Source: Actinomycetota bacterium
GTDB lineage: Bacteria > Actinomycetota > Humimicrobiia > Humimicrobiales > Humimicrobiaceae
Direction: 5' to 3'
DNA length: 7,655 nt
Assembly: GCA_016932375.1 (NCBI GenBank)
Contig: JAFGDA010000076.1
Location: 1-7,655 of the forward strand
Made by a program: the position numbers and the translations under genes. Under the pieces are notes generated by a model that did no database searches, was not told the origin of the DNA, and worked only from the letters and a program-made list of their open reading frames with translations. Shown here piece by piece: positions 1 through 7,655 of the stretch. The stretch's first letter is position 1. Every line of letters starts with the position of its first letter.

Positions 1-258
1 AACCGGGCCCCGTGAAGCTATCAGCTTTTAAGATGAGGGATATATTAAAACAATATGAAAATAAATACAAGGGCACATATGGAGGTTGTTTTCTGTTTTA
101 TATTATACATTCTTAAAAATGGCAAGAATATTTACCAACTACAATATTCATCAATTAACATATATGCCAATAAATAAAAAAAGCTTTCATTATAACCCTG
201 TTTATGTAAGTATATTAAATAATTTGACATATTTGAGAGTTTTGTTTATACAATAATT
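1..258. other. AT-rich intergenic region upstream of smsC, no convincing gene
   Basis: I recognise no gene here. A reading frame enters from the left edge and runs to a TAA at 114-116 on the plus strand (about 37 codons, ending ...FLFYIIHS). It could be the tail of an upstream gene but matches no family I know. A second frame is open from 65 to a TAA at 254-256 and contains an ATG at 119. It lacks a Shine-Dalgarno at a usable distance and has the composition of non-coding AT-rich DNA. A short inverted repeat (AAGCT, 3-nt loop, AGCTT) at 15-27 is followed by only four T residues, too weak to call a terminator. The right end holds the smsC promoter, listed separately. Confidence 0.5.
224..252 (+). 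promoter_or_regulatory. Sigma-70-type promoter of smsCB
   Basis: A perfect -35 hexamer TTGACA (224-229) is separated by exactly 17 bp from TATACA (247-252), five of six matches to the -10 consensus. Six bases separate the -10 from the ATG at 259, so the expected transcription start coincides with the first base of the smsC start codon. No Shine-Dalgarno lies between. Together these predict a leaderless smsC mRNA. I saw no clear Rrf2/IscR-type palindrome around it. Confidence 0.65.
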
Positions 259-993
259 ATGGCACTACTGGATATCAAAAATTTAAGCTTGCAGGTAAAC
301 GGAAGCAAATTACTGGAAAACTTAAATCTAAGTTTCCATGAGAGTATGGTTTACGCCATTGTGGGGCCAAATGGCGTTGGTAAAACCACACTGGGACATA
401 CAATAATGGGTCTTGAAGGTTACAGGAATTTCGACGGAGACATATTCTATAAAGGGGAATCATTAAAAGAACTTAATATTTTCGAACGCGCAAGAAGGGG
501 TATTACACTTTCATGGCAGGACCCGGCAAGATTCGAAGGAATAAGCATAGAAAAATACATCGCAGCATCAAGCAAAGAGATTACAACAGAAAGAGTCTCT
601 GGGATTTTAAAGGATGTAGGAATGAACCCCGAAATTTACCTGAATCGCAATGTTGATAAAAGCCTCAGCGGAGGAGAGCGTAAAAAGGTGGAACTTGCAT
701 CAATACTGGCGATGAAACCACAACTGGCAATCCTTGATGAGCTGGATTCCGGCATTGACATCGATTCCTTGAATAATATCTTTGACGCAATTCATTATCT
801 CAGGTCAAATGGCGCCAGTGTGGTCCTGATAACCCATAGCCTTGCGGTACTGGAAAAAGCAGAATATGCATTTCTAATGTGTTCCGGTAAAATCCTGAAA
901 CATGGTAAGGCTACCGAAATAAGTAAATATTTTTCAAATAAATGCCTGCCCTGCAAACATAAGAATGAACCTGAGGAATCGGTGATTATATAG
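259..993 (+). CDS. sufC: SufC-like Fe-S cluster assembly ATPase (SmsC of a minimal SUF system)
   Basis: Cytosolic ABC-type ATPase expected to bind the SufB-like protein encoded next to it and drive Fe-S cluster assembly; it has no membrane partner. At 244 residues it is close to the usual SufC length of about 250. Visible motifs are Walker A GPNGVGKT (36-43), Q-loop WQDP (Q87), signature LSGGE (136-140), Walker B LAILDE with catalytic E161, the SufC-typical LDSGID D-loop (162-167) and switch histidine H193. The SufC-style Q-loop and D-loop, plus the SufBD-family neighbour, separate it from transporter ATPases. An unusual tail carries C229-x2-C232-x-H234. The N-terminus lines up with the family from residue 1, so the ATG at 259 is a sound start even though it has no ribosome-binding site. 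The stop codon directly abuts the next start. Confidence 0.93.
   Translation: MALLDIKNLSLQVNGSKLLENLNLSFHESMVYAIVGPNGVGKTTLGHTIMGLEGYRNFDGDIFYKGESLKELNIFERARRGITLSWQDPARFEGISIEKYIAASSKEITTERVSGILKDVGMNPEIYLNRNVDKSLSGGERKKVELASILAMKPQLAILDELDSGIDIDSLNNIFDAIHYLRSNGASVVLITHSLAVLEKAEYAFLMCSGKILKHGKATEISKYFSNKCLPCKHKNEPEESVII
981..986 (+). promoter_or_regulatory. Candidate ribosome-binding site of smsB
   Basis: GGTGAT ends 7 nt before the ATG at 994 and lies inside the smsC coding sequence. It matches the 3' half of the extended Shine-Dalgarno AGGAGGTGAT. A GAGG at 973-976 lies 17 nt away, which is too far. Initiation on smsB is probably also helped by ribosomes terminating at the adjoining TAG (991-993). 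Confidence 0.45.
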
Positions 994-1914
994 ATGAGCC
1001 TGGATAACATAATAGAAGAAGCGGGAATACAACATGTGCTGGAAGATAATAAAACTGCAAGACTGGTTATTAATAAAAACAAAGTACTGAACAAAAATAC
1101 CGTACCCGGACTATTAGTAGATACTGAGGAAATGGAAGACGGGGTTAAAATAGACATCACCCTTGAAGACAATATAATCATACCCGAACCGGTTCATTTA
1201 TGTTTTGGAATAACCCATAAAAAAGCAAGACAATTAATCAGGTTAACCCTGAAAATGGGAAGGAACTCTTCAATGTCTGTTTATTCACACTGTGTTTTTC
1301 CTTTTGCACAGGATATCATCCACGAAATGGACGGGACTGTAAAAATTGGACAAAACTCCAGGTATTCGTATTTCGAAAAACATATTCATGGTGAAGAAGG
1401 AAGCATAAGGATAGTGCCAAAGATGACAGTTAACCTTGATGAAAAATCAAGGTATAAATCCGAGTTTGAACTTAAAAGAGGCAGGGCTGGCATTATCGAT
1501 ATGGATTATGAAGTTTTCTGTAAGGACTATAGTATCATGGATGTGTCATCGAAAATAAGCTGCAAGAGCGATGATAAGATTAATATAAAAGAAACAGGCC
1601 ACCTGATTGGAAAATATTCAAGGGGTGCGCTGGTATCAAGAATTGCAGTCAGGGATAAATCTGCCGCCAGCATATTTAATAAACTGGTGGCAACAGCAGA
1701 ATATGCAAGGGGGCATATCGACTGCAAGGAAATCATTAAAGATAATGCCACAGCCAGTGCCATACCTATAGTAGAAGTCAGCAACCAGAAAGCCCATATA
1801 ACACACGAGGCTTCAATAGGAAGCGTTGATGCAAAAGAGCTTCAAACACTGATGTCCAGGGGCCTCGATGAAGACGGGGCAACTGAGCTGATTATTGAAG
1901 GTCTTTTAAAATGA
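994..1914 (+). CDS. sufB: SufB/SufD-family Fe-S cluster scaffold (SmsB of a minimal SUF system)
   Basis: Expected to form an Fe-S scaffold complex with the ATPase encoded immediately upstream (no gap; TAG then ATG). It has 306 residues, against roughly 420-495 for classical SufD and SufB, so the extra N-terminal part of those proteins is missing and essentially the beta-helical core plus C-terminal domain remain. The C-terminus contains ARGHIDC, IPIVEV, AHITHEAS and MSRGLDEDGA, the conserved SufB block. C244 and E272 align with the SufB cysteine and glutamate (C405 and E434 in E. coli by my recollection) needed for cluster assembly, with nearly the same spacing (28 versus 29). Further cysteines are at 70, 100, 176 and 190, and there is a histidine cluster KHIHGEE (129-135). 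No SufD, SufS, SufU or SufE gene is in the window. Automated annotation may name it SufD, but C244 favours the SufB role. Confidence 0.9.
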   Translation: MSLDNIIEEAGIQHVLEDNKTARLVINKNKVLNKNTVPGLLVDTEEMEDGVKIDITLEDNIIIPEPVHLCFGITHKKARQLIRLTLKMGRNSSMSVYSHCVFPFAQDIIHEMDGTVKIGQNSRYSYFEKHIHGEEGSIRIVPKMTVNLDEKSRYKSEFELKRGRAGIIDMDYEVFCKDYSIMDVSSKISCKSDDKINIKETGHLIGKYSRGALVSRIAVRDKSAASIFNKLVATAEYARGHIDCKEIIKDNATASAIPIVEVSNQKAHITHEASIGSVDAKELQTLMSRGLDEDGATELIIEGLLK

Positions 1915-1943
1915 TTACTGAAATGTAAAACTTCTATACACCC

Positions 1944-2020
1944 GGGCGGTTAGCTCAGATGGTTAGAGTGCTGCGTTGACATCGCAGAGGTCATTGGTTC
2001 AAATCCAATACCGCCCACCA
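1944..2020 (+). tRNA. tRNA-Val (anticodon GAC)
   Basis: All four arms can be drawn by hand. The acceptor stem GGGCGGT (1944-1950) pairs with ACCGCCC (2010-2016). The D stem GCTC pairs with GAGT. The anticodon stem CTGCG (1971-1975) pairs with CGCAG (1983-1987) around the loop TTGACAT, with anticodon GAC at 1978-1980. The T stem ATTGG (1993-1997) pairs with CCAAT (2005-2009) around TTCAAAT. The discriminator is A (2017) and the 3' CCA is encoded (2018-2020). GAC reads GUC and GUU valine codons. The gene starts 29 bp after the smsB stop on the same strand, and I see no clear promoter of its own, so it may be processed from the smsCB transcript. Confidence 0.97.
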
Positions 2021-2137
2021 TCTGTACAAGCATGGATTTTCCGGTGGCCCCCCTCTGGCTCTCCCCCAAAATGGTTACATGACTCTCACTAACAGCTCTT
2101 TATGACCTCAAAGCCGGACCGTGGACTACGGGAATCT
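2021..2137. other. Convergent gap between tRNA-Val and lysC
   Basis: The gap receives transcription from both sides (tRNA on plus, lysC on minus). It contains C-rich plus-strand runs (about 2048-2076) and only weak hairpins, such as CCGT/ACGG around 2119-2131. I find no stem followed by a T-run on either strand. No repeat of the tRNA 3' end is visible here, so there is no sign of an integration site. Confidence 0.5.
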
Positions 2138-3370
2138 TTATTCTTCAATATCAAACCCGCTGTGAAGCGCCTTCACTGCATCCCTTACCCTGGGTTTCCT
2201 TATTACGCAGGATATCCTTATCGGGGAAGTTGAAATCATTTCAATATTTATATCCCTGTCTGCCAGTATCCTGAACATCCTTGAAGCAACCCCCGGATGG
2301 GTCTGCATCCCTGCACCAACGATGGATACCTTTGCAATATCCGGGTCTACCGCTATACTTTCGCTTCCAAGCACTTCCAGTACTTTTCTTGCGAGGGAGA
2401 GATCCTCATTTTTTATCGTAAATGATATTGCAGCTATACCCTTTTCGCTTACATTCTGTACAATAAGGTCTATATTTATATTGTTTTCCGCAAATTTCCC
2501 GAACAGGTCTGCTGCCACACCCGGCCTGTCAGCAAGTCCAAACACGGATATTTTGACCTGATTTGTATCGCTTGTGACCCCTGTAATAAGAGGCCTTTCC
2601 ATCTTTTCTTCTATTGCTTTTTCGTCCATAACCCAAGTCCCCTCGTTTTTATTAAAACTCGACCTGACATGTAAAACCACGTTATGTTTTTTGGCAAACT
2701 CAACAGCCCTCAAATGAAGCACCCTGGCCCCTGAAGATGCCAGTTCAAGCATTTCATTATATGATAATGCATTCAGCTTTACAGCTTTCTGCACAATATT
2801 GGGGTCTGTGGAGTAAACCCCGTCAACATCCGTATATATTTCACAATATTCTGCCTTCAGGGCTGCTGCTATTGCCACAGCCGTTGTATCGGATCCCCCT
2901 CTTCCAAGAGTGGTTATATCCCCTTCGCTATTTACGCCCTGAAAGCCGGCTATTACTACGATATTGCCTTTTTTAAGCTCTTTAAATATTCTTTCGGGCC
3001 TGATATTCAATATTTTTGCATCGGAATAGGCGTCATCTGTGAAAATCCCTGCCTGTATCCCGGTAAGGGATACACAGCCCCGGCCTTTTTCCTGGAGAGC
3101 GAGGGAGAGCATTGCTATTGAAACCTGTTCACCAGTCGAAAGCAGCATGTCCATCTCCCTTCTGGAAGGGTCGCTGCTTACCGATCCTGCAAGCTCAATA
3201 AGCCTGTCTGTTGTATCACCCATGGCAGATACCGTAACCACAACCTGTTTTCCCTCACCCGTAAACTCAATGACCCTGTCTGCCACTTTCCGGATCTTAT
3301 CTGCATCTGCTACGGAACTGCCTCCAAATTTCATTACTACAATGTCTTTTAATTTTCCCATTTTATCCAT
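2138..3370 (-). CDS. lysC: Aspartate kinase, lysC type, with two C-terminal ACT domains
   Basis: Phosphorylates L-aspartate with ATP to 4-phospho-aspartate, the committed step to lysine/diaminopimelate, threonine, methionine and isoleucine. It is a cytosolic, monofunctional 410-residue protein, the usual length for the Bacillus/Corynebacterium type, with no fused homoserine dehydrogenase. The kinase domain has KFGGSSV (14-20), STGEQVS (78-84), [12 protein letters not shown] (153-164) and [12 protein letters not shown] (179-190). ACT regions follow at about 265-335 ([19 protein letters not shown]) and 345-408 ([21 protein letters not shown]), the effector-binding parts used for lysine and/or threonine inhibition. 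The position usually written TDISF reads AAISF (313-317), a mild departure. The start is uncertain: ATG 3370 has AGGG only 2 nt away, while ATG 3361 (residue 4) has it 11 nt away. A strong internal ribosome site precedes M248 (listed separately). Confidence 0.95.
   Translation of the reverse strand: MDKMGKLKDIVVMKFGGSSVADADKIRKVADRVIEFTGEGKQVVVTVSAMGDTTDRLIELAGSVSSDPSRREMDMLLSTGEQVSIAMLSLALQEKGRGCVSLTGIQAGIFTDDAYSDAKILNIRPERIFKELKKGNIVVIAGFQGVNSEGDITTLGRGGSDTTAVAIAAALKAEYCEIYTDVDGVYSTDPNIVQKAVKLNALSYNEMLELASSGARVLHLRAVEFAKKHNVVLHVRSSFNKNEGTWVMDEKAIEEKMERPLITGVTSDTNQVKISVFGLADRPGVAADLFGKFAENNINIDLIVQNVSEKGIAAISFTIKNEDLSLARKVLEVLGSESIAVDPDIAKVSIVGAGMQTHPGVASRMFRILADRDINIEMISTSPIRISCVIRKPRVRDAVKALHSGFDIEE
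2627..2644 (-). promoter_or_regulatory. Internal ribosome-binding site and start codon within lysC (beta subunit)
   Basis: On the minus strand GAGGGG (2644-2639) stands 9 nt before an in-frame ATG (2629-2627), which is codon 248 of the aspartate kinase. Initiation there would give a 163-residue protein made of the two ACT domains. In Bacillus subtilis and Corynebacterium glutamicum lysC, an in-frame internal start at about this residue (near 245-250) makes the beta subunit of an alpha2-beta2 enzyme. This site is better spaced than either candidate for the full-length start. The GAG GGG codons also encode Glu-Gly, so coincidence with a protein constraint is possible. Confidence 0.5.
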
Positions 3371-3432
3371 ATCCCTGAATCCCGGGTTTAAATTTTGCTT
3401 TTCCCATGCTTTCCTGTATGACCTTAAACTCC

Positions 3433-3495
3433 CTTGTTTACTGAACCAGTTAATTGGTTTCCTTTATAGCTTAAACAAGACAATAAAACCAATTA
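3433..3495 (-). promoter_or_regulatory. Candidate promoter/operator or attenuator in the lysC leader
   Basis: In the 137-bp gap between nifJ and lysC, the minus strand shows TTGGTT (3492-3487), an 18-bp spacer and TATAAA (3468-3463), a plausible promoter. Next to the -10 lies an imperfect palindrome, 3444-3449 with 3454-3459 (AACCAG/TTGGTT, one G-T pair). Its right part, TAATTGGTTT at 3451-3460, is also a perfect 10-bp inverted repeat of 3486-3495. A separate 8-bp inverted repeat, CTTGTTTA (3433-3440) and TAAACAAG (3472-3479), encloses the palindrome. The elements could be protein-binding half-sites or mutually exclusive RNA stems. No T-run follows any stem, so an intrinsic terminator is not supported. 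Confidence 0.3.
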
Positions 3496-3507
3496 CCGGG
3501 TCTATAA

Positions 3508-7071
<3,564 letters not shown>

Positions 7072-7163
7072 TTAAAAATATTAAAAACCTGTTAAAAGAG
7101 CCCGCACGGAACCGACCAATAAAACCTAATAGAAATTTCCTGAAAAAGGGCAAAACTTATGGA

Positions 7164-7192
7164 ATTATAACATAATAAAATCTTTTTTTAAA
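7164..7192 (-). promoter_or_regulatory. Candidate promoter of nifJ
   Basis: The minus strand has a perfect -10 hexamer TATAAT (7169-7164), 17 bp downstream of a weak -35, TTTAAA (7192-7187), within the 165-bp recR-nifJ gap. Transcription would begin near 7157 and leave a leader of roughly 120 nt. The surrounding DNA is very AT-rich, so a chance match is possible. If real, nifJ can be expressed independently of recR. Confidence 0.4.
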
Positions 7193-7200
7193 AAGACTGC

Positions 7201-7655
7201 TCACAGTTCCCTCCGGTCTTTAAGTGCCCTTCCAATGGTAACCTCATCTGCATATTCGAGGTCGCCGCCGACAGGTATTCCACTTGCGAGCCTGGTCACT
7301 TTCACGTCAAAGGCCACTAATTGCTTTTTTATATATATTGACGTGCTTTCACCCTCGACACTTGGATTTAAGGCCATTATTACTTCTTCAACATTTCCTT
7401 CCTTCACCCTTTTTAAAAGCCCGGGAATCCTAATCTCTTCGGGTCCAATGTTTTCTATTGGGGAAAGCAGTCCGCCCAGCACATAATAAACACCCCTGTA
7501 CTGACCGGTCTTTTCCAGCAGTATTATGTCTCCCGCTTCCTCCACAATGCAGATCCTTGAATTGTCCCGGGACTGATCACGGCATATATGGCAAACTTCA
7601 TCTTCGGTGATATTATGGCATATGCTGCAGAACCTTACCTTTTCCTTTACTTCAA
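7201..7655 (-). CDS. recR: Recombination mediator protein RecR, N-terminus beyond window
   Basis: RecR works with RecF and RecO to load RecA on gapped DNA. The reading frame stays open to the right edge, so about 150 residues are present and roughly 50 N-terminal residues (the helix-hairpin-helix part) are missing. The first visible part is the C4 zinc finger FCSIC...VCHIC, with cysteine codons starting at 7629, 7620, 7593 and 7584. The Toprim domain follows: ICIVEEAGDI, RGVYYVLGGLLSP, GPEEIRIPGL, NPSVEGESTS. The family C-terminal block ASGIPVGGDLEYADEVTIGRAL ends the protein. A GTG at 7545 is an internal valine, not the start, because the zinc finger lies upstream in the same frame. In many bacteria dnaX and ybaB/ebfC precede recR; those would lie outside this window. 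Confidence 0.96.
   Translation of the reverse strand, partial: EVKEKVRFCSICHNITEDEVCHICRDQSRDNSRICIVEEAGDIILLEKTGQYRGVYYVLGGLLSPIENIGPEEIRIPGLLKRVKEGNVEEVIMALNPSVEGESTSIYIKKQLVAFDVKVTRLASGIPVGGDLEYADEVTIGRALKDRREL

Noticed and set aside
3..116. Frame open from the left edge to TAA at 114-116 as a partial gene
   Set aside because: Only about 37 codons, no recognisable family residues and no visible start context; open frames of this length are expected by chance in AT-rich DNA.
795..1181. Minus-strand open frame of 128 codons across the smsC/smsB junction
   Set aside because: Antisense shadow of two well-supported genes, with low-complexity Ser/Leu-rich content.
2021..2137. Integration (att) site at the 3' end of tRNA-Val
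   Set aside because: No second copy of the tRNA 3' end and no integrase gene in the window.
7176..7197. TCTTTTT/AAAAAGA inverted repeat after the recR stop as an intrinsic terminator
   Set aside because: The stem is almost all A-T with a 2-base loop and no GC core; it overlaps the candidate nifJ -35 and is best read as an AT-rich run.
7201..7545. A 114-codon recR starting at 7545
   Set aside because: The codon there is GTG inside ICIVEEAGD, and the in-frame zinc-finger cysteines upstream show the protein continues to the window edge.

Overview
The window looks like chromosomal DNA of an anaerobic bacterium of moderate to low GC. A large homodimer-type pyruvate:ferredoxin oxidoreductase points to strict or facultative anaerobiosis. 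A zinc-finger/Toprim RecR, sigma-70-type promoter motifs and a CCA-encoding tRNA gene point to Bacteria rather than Archaea. The two-gene SufC/SufB cassette is typical of anaerobes that make Fe-S clusters with a stripped-down SUF machinery. From memory, recR next to a PFOR gene occurs in Geobacter-like Desulfobacterota, so a Desulfobacterota/Nitrospirota-type host is my guess. I could not test it.

Layout. Positions 1-258 are AT-rich and hold no convincing gene, but end in a near-consensus promoter whose predicted start site falls on the smsC/sufC start codon. Positions 259-1914 (+) carry the SufC-like ATPase and the SufB-like scaffold, directly abutting. A tRNA-Val(GAC) gene follows at 1944-2020 (+), only 29 bp after the scaffold gene. 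A convergent gap of 117 bp separates it from three minus-strand genes. In order of transcription these are recR (cut off by the window's right edge), the PFOR gene nifJ (7035-3508) and a lysC-type aspartate kinase (3370-2138). The spacers between them are 165 and 137 bp, and each has a candidate promoter, so the three need not be one operon.

How the genes relate. SmsC/SmsB would assemble Fe-S clusters. PFOR is a large consumer of them: it has two ferredoxin-type CxxCxxCxxxC motifs plus four conserved cysteines for the cluster next to TPP. PFOR interconverts pyruvate and acetyl-CoA with ferredoxin as electron carrier. Aspartate kinase starts the Lys/Thr/Met/Ile (and diaminopimelate) branch. 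RecR is a recombinational-repair mediator with no evident metabolic tie to its neighbours.

I see no CRISPR array, insertion sequence, phage gene or clearly new multi-gene system. The observations most worth checking are the predicted leaderless smsC transcript, a well-placed internal ribosome site in lysC that would yield a separate regulatory beta subunit, and a repeated AACCAATTA-type palindrome in the lysC leader.
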